Of a DNA stretch of 39,380 nucleotides, positions 23,430-30,120 are shown piece by piece (position 1 is the first letter of the stretch; every line of letters begins with the position of its first letter). A model generated the notes under the pieces. That model ran no database searches. It was not told the origin of the DNA and saw only the letters and a program-made list of their open reading frames with translations. The position numbers and the translations under genes were made by a program. This DNA is from a virus, in IMG/VR virus record IMGVR_UViG_3300050821_011524, positions 1-39,380 of that record, one strand, 5' to 3'.

Positions 23430-23631
23430 GTTTCTGATTGGCGAAAAAGTTCGAGCAAAGAAAGGCTGCCCAGAGTCTTGGTATGGACCTGTCCCTGAGT
23501 ATTTTATCGTCCGTGGACTGAAGTACAACGACAAAGGATCAATGAGTCTGCTGGTAGAGGATCCATCTAGAGAGAAAGATTCGTTCATGTCTCGACAATG
23601 GCACTTCGCTGGCTTCTTCTCTCAGTTTTAG
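23422..23631 (+). CDS. Small beta-rich protein (69 aa)
   Basis: The ATG at 23422 overlaps the end of the previous gene; a GTG six bases upstream is also in frame. The sequence MREFLIGEKVRAKKGCPESW, then YFIVRGLKYNDKGSMSLLVE, resembles a small SH3-like barrel with the pattern GxxVRxK...W. It ends 20 bases before tRNA-Gln. Function unknown. Confidence 0.5.
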   Translation: MREFLIGEKVRAKKGCPESWYGPVPEYFIVRGLKYNDKGSMSLLVEDPSREKDSFMSRQWHFAGFFSQF

Positions 23632-23651
23632 GTGGAAAAGCGCCTAATTGA

Positions 23652-23725
23652 TCCGATGTCGTTCAATGGTAGGACATGGGCCTTTGGATCCCAGAATGGT
23701 GGTTCGAATCCACCCGTCGGAGCCA
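23652..23725 (+). tRNA. tRNA-Gln (TTG)
   Basis: Acceptor stem TCCGATG/CGTCGGA (one T-G pair), anticodon arm TGGGC-CTTTGGA-TCCCA with anticodon TTG and a mismatch at the loop-closing pair, T arm GGTGG/CCACC, discriminator G as in Gln tRNAs, encoded CCA. Length 74 nt. Confidence 0.9.
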
Positions 23726-23729
23726 GATT

Positions 23730-23758
23730 ACCTGATCATCAGAGATCTTAGGTAGAGT
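23730..23758 (+). promoter_or_regulatory. Leaderless-type phage promoter ACCTGA-N17-TAGAGT
   Basis: ACCTGA at 23730-23735 begins four bases after the tRNA-Gln CCA and is followed after 17 bp by TAGAGT at 23753-23758. The ATG at 23765 lies six bases further, without a Shine-Dalgarno. This gives the second half of the tRNA region, including tRNA-Cys, a promoter of its own. Confidence 0.62.
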
Positions 23759-23764
23759 AGTCAT

Positions 23765-23947
23765 ATGCCGAACACTCAAGTAACCGTCGAAGAGCGAAAC
23801 CGGATTCTTAAGGATCTCGAGTTTGCCGAGAAAGACATGGACCGGATGACTGGATCACGAAGGCCAGAATATATGGCCGAGGATGTGGAAATTCTGAAGG
23901 GTGTCTGCTCCCGATTGATGTGGACTATCCGGGAGATTCTCCAATGA
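23765..23947 (+). CDS. Small helical protein (60 aa), leaderless
   Basis: The start is six bases after the -10 box with no ribosome site. The whole chain appears helical and charged (TVEERNRILKDLEFAEKDMD; EDVEILKGVCSRLMWTIREI). Its TGA overlaps the next ATG. No family is recognised. Confidence 0.55.
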   Translation: MPNTQVTVEERNRILKDLEFAEKDMDRMTGSRRPEYMAEDVEILKGVCSRLMWTIREILQ

Positions 23948-24327
23948 AGAAACTCCTGATCATCAAGGCTGATACCAATGATGGTGACTATGTCACTGCC
24001 ATGCACGAAGTGACAGAGGAGTACATCAAGGCTTTGGAGCCGGTATTTAAGGCCATCAGCGAATTCAAGCCTTATCGGACAGAAAAGGTAGAAGGGATGC
24101 AGAGTGCGGGCTGGACGCATAATCACAATTGGCCTTGTGGGAATGATCTGCCTCGCTTGGACCTAGGAGAAAAGTATCCTCAGGATATTTATCCTCAACT
24201 CTCAAACGAAGATGTTGAGGAATTCAATCAGTTGTGTCCAACTGCGGAATATGGAATCCATACAATAGTGGATATCCGAGTTCTTGATGTGGCGGACGAA
24301 AAGGTATATTACGAACACAAGTATTAA
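23944..24327 (+). CDS. Conserved-type phage hypothetical protein (127 aa)
   Basis: The frame extends upstream to a GTG at 23920, but the ATG at 23944 overlaps the previous stop and has GGGAG nearby, so it is preferred. The N-terminus MKKLLIIKADTNDGDYVTAM, then HEVTEEYIKALEPVFKAISE, matches a recurrent phage hypothetical family whose function I do not know. His/Asn-rich WTHNHNWPCG and the C-terminus (HTIVDIRVLDVADEKVYYEH) suggest an alpha/beta fold. It ends four bases before tRNA-Cys and is probably co-transcribed with it. Confidence 0.55.
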   Translation: MKKLLIIKADTNDGDYVTAMHEVTEEYIKALEPVFKAISEFKPYRTEKVEGMQSAGWTHNHNWPCGNDLPRLDLGEKYPQDIYPQLSNEDVEEFNQLCPTAEYGIHTIVDIRVLDVADEKVYYEHKY

Positions 24328-24331
24328 CTGA

Positions 24332-24424
24332 GCACCTGTGGCGAAGTGGCTTAACGCGGTGGTCTGCAAAACCACTATAGGGGTCAAACCTCGATCGCTG
24401 GTTCAAATCCAGTCAGGTGCTCCA
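24332..24424 (+). tRNA. tRNA-Cys (GCA) with long variable arm
   Basis: 93 nt. Acceptor stem GCACCTG/CAGGTGC; a 3-bp D stem GCG/CGC with an 11-nt loop; anticodon stem GTGGT/ACCAC with loop CTGCAAA (anticodon GCA); a 21-nt variable region able to form a GGGG/CCTC hairpin; T arm GCTGG/CCAGT; discriminator T; encoded CCA. The GCA anticodon and T73 are Cys identity elements. The long variable arm and 3-bp D stem are class II features normally found in Leu, Ser and bacterial Tyr tRNAs, so the molecule is a hybrid. Confidence 0.85.
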
Positions 24425-24445
24425 AAATCTCAGTATTACCCTCCT

Positions 24446-24604
24446 ATGCTTCTACGTCAAATACTCCTAGACGCACTCGCGATTCACTCCATATTTCAGA
24501 TCCTCGCCTTTGGTCTGGCTTATGCTTGCTCCGGGGTCTTAAGTGTTTGGACTGGACATGATATCGTGAAGGAAGCACTTCCATTTCTCAAGGCAGGAAA
24601 CTGA
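24446..24604 (+). CDS. Small membrane protein (52 aa)
   Basis: The longer frame runs back through the tRNA, so the ATG at 24446 is taken as the start; it is preceded by CCCTCCT and has no Shine-Dalgarno. A hydrophobic stretch (SIFQILAFGLAYACSGVLSV) forms one transmembrane helix, followed by WTGHDIVKEALPFLKAGN. The stop overlaps the next ATG. Function unknown. Confidence 0.45.
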   Translation: MLLRQILLDALAIHSIFQILAFGLAYACSGVLSVWTGHDIVKEALPFLKAGN

Positions 24605-24846
24605 TGACACCTCTAGAGAAAGCTTTCCGCATTCTACCCTCCTGTGTCTCTCCTACCACAAAGAGCTCCACTGATCTCGCGACCCTACGTCTAAGAGTCC
24701 AGAAGGACCTGAATAATCTACAGATCATGCTCATGGAGAAGATCAACGAGACGCATAGTGGTACCTTCAACACCAAGGAAGCAAAAGAGATCGACCGCAA
24801 GGTAGATCAGCTTCAGAGGTTCTTAGAGGCGACTAATGTGGAGTGA
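24604..24846 (+). CDS. Small helical protein (80 aa)
   Basis: An ATGA overlap links it to the upstream gene. Residues ~25-78 are a long charged helix with coiled-coil-like spacing (DLATLRLRVQKDLNNLQIML; EAKEIDRKVDQLQRFLEATN). No signal peptide. Function unknown. Confidence 0.5.
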   Translation: MTPLEKAFRILPSCVSPTTKSSTDLATLRLRVQKDLNNLQIMLMEKINETHSGTFNTKEAKEIDRKVDQLQRFLEATNVE

Positions 24847-25216
24847 TGAACGGTCAGAGATGCTGACAGCGGCACTCACCTGCTGTCTGATAGTAGACGT
24901 GCTCATGACTTTCATTGATGAGGGAAAGACTCATTCTAGGTCAGAAAAAGCCATCCAGGCAATAGCGGACGCTCGTCGGAGTCTCCTCTTCATAACTGGC
25001 CAAACTAGTACCAGGAGATTCTGGGATAGAAGACAGGAGAATTTCGATCGTCTATCCCAACAGAAGCTTCTCAAGGAAGTCGTGGACAGTATGAATTGGC
25101 GCACTTGGAGAGATGATCTTGAGCAGTGGCTCCTCAATGCCGAAAAGGTACTGGAGTTCTTTGGCAATGTTCAAGATGTAGCCAACGGAAGATGTTCTCA
25201 TCATGGCTGCTTCTGA
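24836..25216 (+). CDS. Unknown helical protein (126 aa)
   Basis: The ATG overlaps the end of the previous gene by 11 bases. The protein starts MWSDERSEMLTAALTCCLIV and is helical throughout, with Trp-rich segments (STRRFWDRRQENFDR; MNWRTWRDDLEQWLLNAEKV) and a Cys/His-rich end (GRCSHHGCF). It may bind a partner or metal, but no domain is recognised. Confidence 0.5.
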   Translation: MWSDERSEMLTAALTCCLIVDVLMTFIDEGKTHSRSEKAIQAIADARRSLLFITGQTSTRRFWDRRQENFDRLSQQKLLKEVVDSMNWRTWRDDLEQWLLNAEKVLEFFGNVQDVANGRCSHHGCF

Positions 25217-25344
25217 TCCTCGTGGAACAGCGAATCTATGTCTTTCTGCGTTTTCTTGTCTGAAATCCCAGAAACAAGCCCGAAGATGAAACCTATCACC
25301 AGGCATAGAAAGCAAGCGGCACTTAGAAAAAGAAAAGAAACCAT
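25201..25344 (-). CDS. Possible small membrane protein on the opposite strand (47 aa)
   Basis: The - strand ORF MVSFLFLSAACFLCLVIGFI continues into FGLVSGISDKKTQKDIDSLF and ends HEDQKQP. It has one convincing transmembrane helix and a charged cytoplasmic tail, fills a gap otherwise without genes, and its stop overlaps the end of the + gene by 16 bases. No good Shine-Dalgarno is seen, although TATTGA lies five bases before the ATG. The competing + strand ORF here is short and basic. Confidence 0.35.
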   Translation of the reverse strand: MVSFLFLSAACFLCLVIGFIFGLVSGISDKKTQKDIDSLFHEDQKQP

Positions 25345-25355
25345 CTAGCTCAATA

Positions 25356-25383
25356 CCCCGATTCCTTTTATTACCCGTAGAAC
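25356..25383 (+). promoter_or_regulatory. Variant phage promoter CCCCGA-N16-TAGAAC
   Basis: CCCCGA at 25356-25361 and TAGAAC at 25378-25383 resemble the recurrent promoter but with a 16-bp spacer and an altered first base. Transcription would begin near 25390, giving the collagen-like gene a leader of about 50 nt with GGAGG before the ATG. The gap 25217-25441 holds this site and the possible - strand ORF. Confidence 0.4.
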
Positions 25384-25441
25384 AAAGCAGTATCCTATTT
25401 GGTCTAGAAATAGGCCGGAGCAAAATTGTCTTGGAGGAACC

Positions 25442-26440
25442 ATGAAAGTTTGGAAAGTAATTCCTGCGCTCCTAGTGCTTTTGATGTCACTAGCGGCTAG
25501 TGCTGCCAATCAACCAGTTGTGGTGGACAGTGCGCTGATCAACTACAGCAACAACCAGATCACCCTCACAGGGTCAGGGTTTGAGCCTGTGACGAAGGTA
25601 CCCACATTCAGTTTCAATGGTGCGAGTATCGCTGTGGTGTCAGCGACCGGAACCAAGGTCGTTGCTACATTACCTTCGGTTGCAGCTGGAACCTATGAGG
25701 CGATCTTAACCAATAGCGAGGGACTGTCCTCAACCTTCTATGTGACCTATGGAGCAACTGGACCGCAGGGACCTCAAGGTGCCCAAGGACCGCAAGGTCT
25801 TACAGGCGTACAAGGAGTCCAAGGACCTCAAGGAGCAACGGGATCACAGGGAGCGACTGGCCCTCAGGGAGCCGTGGGACCAGCAGGGCCAACAGGTGCG
25901 CAGGGCGCGGCAGGGGTTGCCAGCGTCTACTATAACACCCTTTCTACTGCCAACCAAGCTCTGGAGTCTAGTCTAGCTGGTTTCCCTGCGCCGATTTCCA
26001 CGAGTGGCCCCGAGACCATAATCTCTCTGAACCTTCCTCCCGGGACCTATCTCCTGCAGGCCAGCTATTCTGGTTACACACTCAACAATGGGACTAGGAG
26101 TGAGGTCTCTCTCCTGAGTTGTAGCTTCTCTCCGGCGACTAATCATCCGGCAGCGGGATCTCCACAAGGCACGAGTAACTCACTAGTCCCAATTGGTGGT
26201 GAGGATCTCGATAGCGTCAACCTGATTGACTACACTGAGATTTCCACATCAACTTTGGTCTCACTTTCCTGTACTCAGGGAGGTCTGGGAGAGATTCTCC
26301 CTAATGTGGGCTATGTGGTCTACTCCCCGGACATCGTGTCCTACGTTTCTGCAGTTACGATAACTGCTATCCCTATTGGGGGTAACGTCTACGATCAGAC
26401 CACGTCCATCCCTCCTCCCAATCCTGCTGTATTTCGCTAG
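25442..26440 (+). CDS. Secreted IPT/collagen-like protein (332 aa)
   Basis: GGAGG lies three bases before the ATG. Residues 1-22 form a Sec signal peptide ([20 protein letters not shown], cleavage near ASA-AN). Residues ~25-102 fit an IPT/TIG Ig-like domain ([20 protein letters not shown]). Residues ~103-158 are Gly-X-Y collagen-like repeats, mostly GPQ, GAT and GPA types. A C-terminal beta domain of ~170 residues follows and may trimerise. Phage collagen repeats usually sit in fibres, but a signal peptide points to export by the infected or lysogenic host, as in bacterial surface proteins. The gene has its own upstream promoter-like site and a strong terminator behind it, so it may be an independently acquired cassette. 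Confidence 0.65.
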   Translation: MKVWKVIPALLVLLMSLAASAANQPVVVDSALINYSNNQITLTGSGFEPVTKVPTFSFNGASIAVVSATGTKVVATLPSVAAGTYEAILTNSEGLSSTFYVTYGATGPQGPQGAQGPQGLTGVQGVQGPQGATGSQGATGPQGAVGPAGPTGAQGAAGVASVYYNTLSTANQALESSLAGFPAPISTSGPETIISLNLPPGTYLLQASYSGYTLNNGTRSEVSLLSCSFSPATNHPAAGSPQGTSNSLVPIGGEDLDSVNLIDYTEISTSTLVSLSCTQGGLGEILPNVGYVVYSPDIVSYVSAVTITAIPIGGNVYDQTTSIPPPNPAVFR

Positions 26441-26449
26441 AAGGAAGAA

Positions 26450-26480
26450 GGTTCGGGGACTAATAATCTCCGAACCTTTT
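26450..26480 (+). terminator. Intrinsic terminator after the collagen-like gene
   Basis: GGTTCGGGGA (26450-26459) pairs with TCTCCGAACC (26467-26476) over ten positions, one of them G-T, around a 7-nt loop, followed by TTTT. The next base begins the -35 box of the following promoter, so one transcription unit ends exactly where another starts. Confidence 0.8.
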
Positions 26481-26509
26481 AACCGATTTCCTCTAATCGA
26501 CAGTAGAAT
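26481..26509 (+). promoter_or_regulatory. Leaderless-type phage promoter AACCGA-N17-TAGAAT
   Basis: AACCGA (26481-26486), 17 bp, TAGAAT (26504-26509), then five bases to the ATG at 26515, with no Shine-Dalgarno. It directly abuts the upstream terminator, which supports its assignment as a true promoter. Confidence 0.68.
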
Positions 26510-26514
26510 AGTAC

Positions 26515-27891
26515 ATGGCTACAACAACTGCTTCTGCCGTGACTGTCTTAGAGATCAAACGCTATATTGCAGTTGATCCGAAGAACAATAACAACAAGTA
26601 CTGGCAGTACGAACGGCTGAGCACGATAGTCTCCGAACCTGGAAAGAAAGGTGTCATGGAGACCGGTGACGTCCGCATCACTTGGGGTCGCGTGGGTTGT
26701 GACAAACCGGACAGCCAACTTATCATGTTCGGGGATGGTAAAGTCCTCGCCTCCAAAATCAAGTCCAAGACCAACAAGCCAGCCGGGGAGCCTTCCTACA
26801 CGGAAGTGATCATTGTTGGCTCCGGTAATGTAGGTCATAGAGACAATAGCAGCAGCCAGTCACTCGCCAAAGAGGAAGTGAAGCGGCGTGCGGTCGACGA
26901 GATCGCGGGTAGCTGCAAGATCACGGCGGAATTGGTTCGCAAACTCGCGGAAGCCAACAAGCACGAACTCATCGTTGCCACAGGCGGCAAGATGAACATC
27001 GATCTGGAGACGGGCATCATCAGCACCGCCATGGGCGTGGTCACGCTGGATGCTGTGAAGTCTGCCCGTACCCTTCTGGACCAGATGGCTCCCTACGTCA
27101 GCAGCAATAACACGGACAATGACACCTATGCCAAGATGCTAGGTGACTATCTCCGGTTGGTTCCTCAGCAGACTCCGGCGCGGCGAGGATGGCACACTAC
27201 ATTTATCGTTCTTGACAAGCAGACTTCCTTGCTCGATCAGCTGGAAGCTTCTATCGAGATGGCTGAGAAGCGCGTGGTGGATGCCACCAAGGCGGCAAAT
27301 GGAGGCGTGGTTCCCAAGTTCTTCGAAGTGAAGATGAAACTGGTTGACGACTCTAAGGTCTGGGACAAGGTCAAGAAGATGTTCTATGACACTGTCAACC
27401 ACGGTCACACGTCTGCAGCTTTGAAGCCGGTTCGGGTGTACGAGATTGAGATTCCTCACATGGCCCAGGCTTTCGAAGCTGACGGTCGCAAGGTGGGAAA
27501 CGTGAAGCTCTTGTGGCACGGCACTCGTATGTTCAACGTGCTGTCCATCCTGAAGCGTGGATTCGTTCTGCCCAACCAGCTGAGCACGATGCAGATGACC
27601 GGTGCGATGTATGGTCCCGGACTGTACTTCTCTGACCAGAGCACCAAGTCGCTGAACTACAGCTACGGGTACTGGGACGGTGGGAGCCGGGACAACAACT
27701 GCTACATGTTCTTGGTGGATGTAGCTATGGGTCGTGAGTATGTTCCTAGCAGTTCGGGCAATGGCAAACGGTCAGGCTATGACTCTTGCCACGCAGTACC
27801 GGGTCGCAGCGGTATCCGGAACGACGAGCAGATTGTCTATCGCACTTCACAGGCCAACATTCGGTATCTGGTTGAGTTCAACAACCGGTAG
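26515..27891 (+). CDS. WGR/PARP-type poly(ADP-ribose) polymerase (458 aa)
   Basis: A complete PARP-like protein that would transfer ADP-ribose from NAD+ to protein or nucleic acid targets. Residues ~27-75 resemble a WGR domain (NKYWQYERL ... VRITWGRVG), the DNA-end-sensing module of PARPs. A helical region at ~200-270 (YLRLVPQQTPARRGWHTTFI, then SLLDQLEASIEMAEKRVVDA) corresponds to the PARP regulatory helices. The catalytic domain has all three H-Y-E positions: His335 in LLWHGTR, Tyr371 in MYGPGLYFSD and Glu438 in RNDEQIVY. Glu in the third position is typical of chain-forming PARPs. It starts from a leaderless-type promoter just after a terminator. The gene is somewhat richer in G and C at third positions by eye than its neighbours, so recent transfer is possible. 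Confidence 0.85.
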   Translation: MATTTASAVTVLEIKRYIAVDPKNNNNKYWQYERLSTIVSEPGKKGVMETGDVRITWGRVGCDKPDSQLIMFGDGKVLASKIKSKTNKPAGEPSYTEVIIVGSGNVGHRDNSSSQSLAKEEVKRRAVDEIAGSCKITAELVRKLAEANKHELIVATGGKMNIDLETGIISTAMGVVTLDAVKSARTLLDQMAPYVSSNNTDNDTYAKMLGDYLRLVPQQTPARRGWHTTFIVLDKQTSLLDQLEASIEMAEKRVVDATKAANGGVVPKFFEVKMKLVDDSKVWDKVKKMFYDTVNHGHTSAALKPVRVYEIEIPHMAQAFEADGRKVGNVKLLWHGTRMFNVLSILKRGFVLPNQLSTMQMTGAMYGPGLYFSDQSTKSLNYSYGYWDGGSRDNNCYMFLVDVAMGREYVPSSSGNGKRSGYDSCHAVPGRSGIRNDEQIVYRTSQANIRYLVEFNNR

Positions 27892-27897
27892 GAGAAT

Positions 27898-28152
27898 ATG
27901 AAAAACGGGTATACTTGGCTCTTCATCGCTTTTTGTCTCTTCATGACTGGCTGTGGACAGAACGCATCCACAGTCAGTGCTAGCACTGCTCAAGATCTAG
28001 TCAACCACCTGACCTACTTCAAAGATTCGCGAGCGAAACTCTGCTATGCTGTCGTAGCTTCTCGGTTGGATTTTGAAGCACATCAGAATGGTCTGACCAT
28101 CACCTATGTTCCCTGTACTCCAGAGGTGGAGGCAGCGATAGCGGCAAGATGA
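27898..28152 (+). CDS. Small lipoprotein (84 aa)
   Basis: AGGAG precedes the ATG. The signal MKNGYTWLFIAFCLFMTGC ends in a clear lipobox (FMTGC), so the mature protein should be lipid-anchored at Cys19. The mature part has two further Cys residues (RAKLCYAVVAS, TYVPCTPEVE) that could form a disulfide. Small phage lipoproteins can be spanin components or exclusion proteins; the short length would suit an outer-membrane o-spanin, but it is not Pro-rich. It follows the PARP gene by six bases. Confidence 0.55.
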   Translation: MKNGYTWLFIAFCLFMTGCGQNASTVSASTAQDLVNHLTYFKDSRAKLCYAVVASRLDFEAHQNGLTITYVPCTPEVEAAIAAR

Positions 28153-28334
28153 TCCATTGTGTGGTGAAGGCAGCGTGTCAAAGTGCTGCGCGGGAAATTT
28201 GCGAGACCTACGAAATCGCTTCGCCGCGAGGAAGAAGTTTCGCCAATTCGCCAGAAGTAACGATAGCCATCATTATCGAGCAAGCGATTCTTGCCGCGCT
28301 GTCCTCTGCTCTACCTGATACGGAGGGGAAGTGA
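28149..28334 (+). CDS. Small unknown protein (61 aa)
   Basis: An ATGA overlap links it to the lipoprotein gene. The N-terminus is Cys-containing and helical (MIHCVVKAACQSAAREICET) and the C-terminal half is a hydrophobic helix (VTIAIIIEQAILAALSSALP). Its end overlaps the GTG start of the next gene. Function unknown. Confidence 0.45.
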   Translation: MIHCVVKAACQSAAREICETYEIASPRGRSFANSPEVTIAIIIEQAILAALSSALPDTEGK

Positions 28335-28549
28335 GCGAACGATTGAGCACGAGCGAGAAGTGTATCGCCTCAGGACTTTGGGCGCTCCTAACCTCGTTAA
28401 TTGAGGTTGTGGAAGGATTGGACTCGGGTTCCCATGGCTTCACGTTCCCAGCGTCCATAGTGTTTCTTGTGACTGGCATCGTATTTCTGGTATTCGCCAT
28501 CATCAAACGCGAACGCCCTGCTGACCAAAGTGAGGAGACGAAGCCATGA
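28331..28549 (+). CDS. Small membrane protein (72 aa)
   Basis: The GTG start overlaps the preceding TGA. Residues ~40-60 (FPASIVFLVTGIVFLVFAII) form a transmembrane helix followed by a charged tail KRERPADQSEETKP; a weaker hydrophobic stretch lies at 13-28. Together with the lipoprotein and the tiny ORF behind it, the arrangement could be a lysis or exclusion group, but no diagnostic motif supports that. Confidence 0.45.
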   Translation: MSERLSTSEKCIASGLWALLTSLIEVVEGLDSGSHGFTFPASIVFLVTGIVFLVFAIIKRERPADQSEETKP

Positions 28550-28611
28550 AAGCAACGAAGCTATCTCGGAAAGGTAGAAACAGCCTACCTCAAGAAATTG
28601 AAGGAGAATAG
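28546..28611 (+). CDS. Tiny ORF (21 aa)
   Basis: The ATG overlaps the previous stop, and TAG is followed immediately by the ATG of the next gene. The product is basic then acidic (MKATKLSRKGRNSLPQEIEG). The perfect overlaps suggest it is translated, but it may only couple its neighbours. Confidence 0.3.
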   Translation: MKATKLSRKGRNSLPQEIEGE

Positions 28612-28884
28612 ATGACCAAGAAGATCATCTCTATGCATCAGTTTTCCTCTCTGGAAGGTCTTATCAAGAGCCTTCAGGGAGCCACCAAGATTGTAGAAAC
28701 CCTGGGTGGGACTTCGTCCCAGATGACGATCGATGGTATCTTAACCATAGGCGATGGTATCTTAACCATGTTCCAGCGCGAGAATGACAACGGTTCCACG
28801 GAGTATGTTCTCACCATGAGAACTGTGAAGGAACTCTCTGAGGACCTCAATGTCAAACTAGAGGAGCCGAGCAGCGTTGTCTGA
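28612..28884 (+). CDS. Small unknown protein with internal duplication (90 aa)
   Basis: GGAG precedes the ATG by six bases. The middle carries an in-frame 21-bp tandem duplication (18 identical bases at 28731-28748 and 28752-28769) coding DGILTIGDGILTM. The flanks are helical (SLEGLIKSLQGATKIVETLG) and beta-like (NDNGSTEYVLTMRTVKELSE). No family is recognised. Confidence 0.5.
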   Translation: MTKKIISMHQFSSLEGLIKSLQGATKIVETLGGTSSQMTIDGILTIGDGILTMFQRENDNGSTEYVLTMRTVKELSEDLNVKLEEPSSVV

Positions 28885-29167
28885 AAAAGGTCTGTACTCC
28901 AAGTATTACGAGAAGGAAGTCAATCTTCCCGATGGACGCTCCGTCTGGATCCAGAGGAAGATGTTCACCTATGCCATTCTCATCGGACCAACCAATGGAC
29001 TAGTCTATGATCAACATTGGTGCTACGAGACTAAGGTGGCTGCTGAGAAGGCTCTAGATGAGTGGGATCCGTTCACGCAACCAGAACCACAGGGTTGGAT
29101 ACGTCATCCTGTATCAGGCCGGAGAAGGCCACACGGGGATGCTTCAAAGGAATACATAGCACTCTGA
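28877..29167 (+). CDS. Small unknown protein (96 aa)
   Basis: A TTG start with GAGGAG about nine bases upstream overlaps the previous gene's end; no closer ATG gives a fuller product. The sequence begins MSEKGLYSKYYEKEVNLPDG, then aromatic strands (WIQRKMFTYAILIGPTNGLV) and a helix (CYETKVAAEKALDEWDP), ending in a basic loop and KEYIAL. It looks like a small alpha/beta protein. Function unknown. Confidence 0.45.
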   Translation: MSEKGLYSKYYEKEVNLPDGRSVWIQRKMFTYAILIGPTNGLVYDQHWCYETKVAAEKALDEWDPFTQPEPQGWIRHPVSGRRRPHGDASKEYIAL

Positions 29168-29180
29168 AAGGAACGCTACT

Positions 29181-29786
29181 ATGCTCGCTGGACTCTTTGA
29201 GTTTTTCGCTGTAGGAGCCTTTGGCTTTTACCTCCTTCTATTTCTACTCTTTGTGCTGATTACGGCGTTCGAGGAAAACGACAAAGACATATCGGCTTTG
29301 ATTACCCTGATAGCCGGTTTCGCCTTCTGCCAATGGGTTTGCCATCTCCAGGTCTTTCATTGGATCGGTCACCATATTCTAGGGACAATCGGCTACGTTC
29401 TTCTCTACTTTGCTTTCGGAGGGTTATGGGGACTATTCAAGTGGGTGCTCTTCCTCCGCACTAGATTGGAGGATTACAAACGTGTCAAGGAAGGCTTCTC
29501 CGCTTGGAAAGAAGCCTCTCCCGCTTGGAAAGGAAAGGAGTATACTGCGCTAAAAGACTTTCTCCAAGAGCGGGGAGCCACAGGGATGATGAAACCTCCG
29601 CAGGTTCGTGACTACAAGGGTAAAGTAACCCATTGGATGACTTACTGGCCCTTCTCCTTGATTTGGTTCCTGATACACGATCCCATTACCCGATTCTTCA
29701 AGACCTTATTCAATTTTATGTCGGGGACCTTCCAGAGTATCAGCAACCGCATGTTCGCTTCTGTAGAAAAGGACCTAGAGAAATGA
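29181..29786 (+). CDS. Multi-pass membrane protein of large phages (201 aa)
   Basis: AAGG precedes the ATG. Three or four transmembrane segments are visible: GFYLLLFLLFVLITAF near 16-31, SALITLIAGFAFCQWV near 38-55, and ILGTIGYVLLYFAFGGLWGL near 65-85. A soluble charged region of ~80 residues follows, then WMTYWPFSLIWFLIHDPITR and FFKTLFNFMSGTFQSISNRM. The final pattern (W..WP.SL.W....DP....FK..FN...G..Q.IS) recurs in membrane proteins of T4-like and jumbo phages, whose role is unknown to me. Confidence 0.55.
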   Translation: MLAGLFEFFAVGAFGFYLLLFLLFVLITAFEENDKDISALITLIAGFAFCQWVCHLQVFHWIGHHILGTIGYVLLYFAFGGLWGLFKWVLFLRTRLEDYKRVKEGFSAWKEASPAWKGKEYTALKDFLQERGATGMMKPPQVRDYKGKVTHWMTYWPFSLIWFLIHDPITRFFKTLFNFMSGTFQSISNRMFASVEKDLEK

Positions 29787-29920
29787 AGGACTTGTTGATT
29801 GTGGGTATCATCCTCGTTATCCTGGTTGCAACCGACATTGTTCATCAGATACGTGTCTCACAATTGTCAAAGCGTATCGATGAATTAGAGAAGCACAATC
29901 CTTCTGTGAGGAAACTATGA
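29783..29920 (+). CDS. Tiny membrane protein with coiled-coil tail (45 aa)
   Basis: The ATG overlaps the preceding TGA. Residues 3-20 (DLLIVGIILVILVATDIV) form a transmembrane helix, followed by a charged helix (IRVSQLSKRIDELEKHNPSV). This simple layout is common in phage inner-membrane accessory proteins. The stop overlaps the next ATG. Confidence 0.5.
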   Translation: MKDLLIVGIILVILVATDIVHQIRVSQLSKRIDELEKHNPSVRKL

Positions 29921-30120
29921 TATCCGATCCCTCCCCCATCACTTATCGGATGCTTCATGAAGAAGCAGCAGGGATGGGCCTCGATCCCATCTTCTTCCGG
30001 CTGAGCGGCGTTGATCCCGATGCTGCGGTTACTTGTAACTGTAACTTCGTGGAAGGACATGAATCGAGCTGTGACATCGTTGCTGCTCATGAACTGCGAC
30101 AAAAGCTGATGAGTAAATGA
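29917..30120 (+). CDS. Small protein with CNC motif (67 aa)
   Basis: An ATGA overlap joins it to the upstream gene. Residues ~40-52 contain CNCNFVEGHESSC, three Cys and one His that could bind zinc. The first part (PSPITYRMLHEEAAGMGLDP) is helical. No family is recognised. Confidence 0.45.
   Translation: MISDPSPITYRMLHEEAAGMGLDPIFFRLSGVDPDAAVTCNCNFVEGHESSCDIVAAHELRQKLMSK

Noticed and set aside
24332-24424. Selenocysteine tRNA
   Set aside because: The acceptor/T stems are the ordinary 7+5 and the anticodon is GCA, not TCA.
24338-24445. Upstream extension of the membrane ORF ending at 24604
   Set aside because: The extension is the tRNA-Cys gene; the ATG at 24446 is the first start outside it.
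25052-25423. 123-codon - strand frame
   Set aside because: Most of it lies opposite the 126-aa + gene; only the hydrophobic 47-aa ORF in another frame looks protein-like.
25740-25920. Short-period repeats that could suggest a CRISPR or satellite array
   Set aside because: They are the codons of Gly-X-Y collagen repeats, 9 bp in period and in frame.
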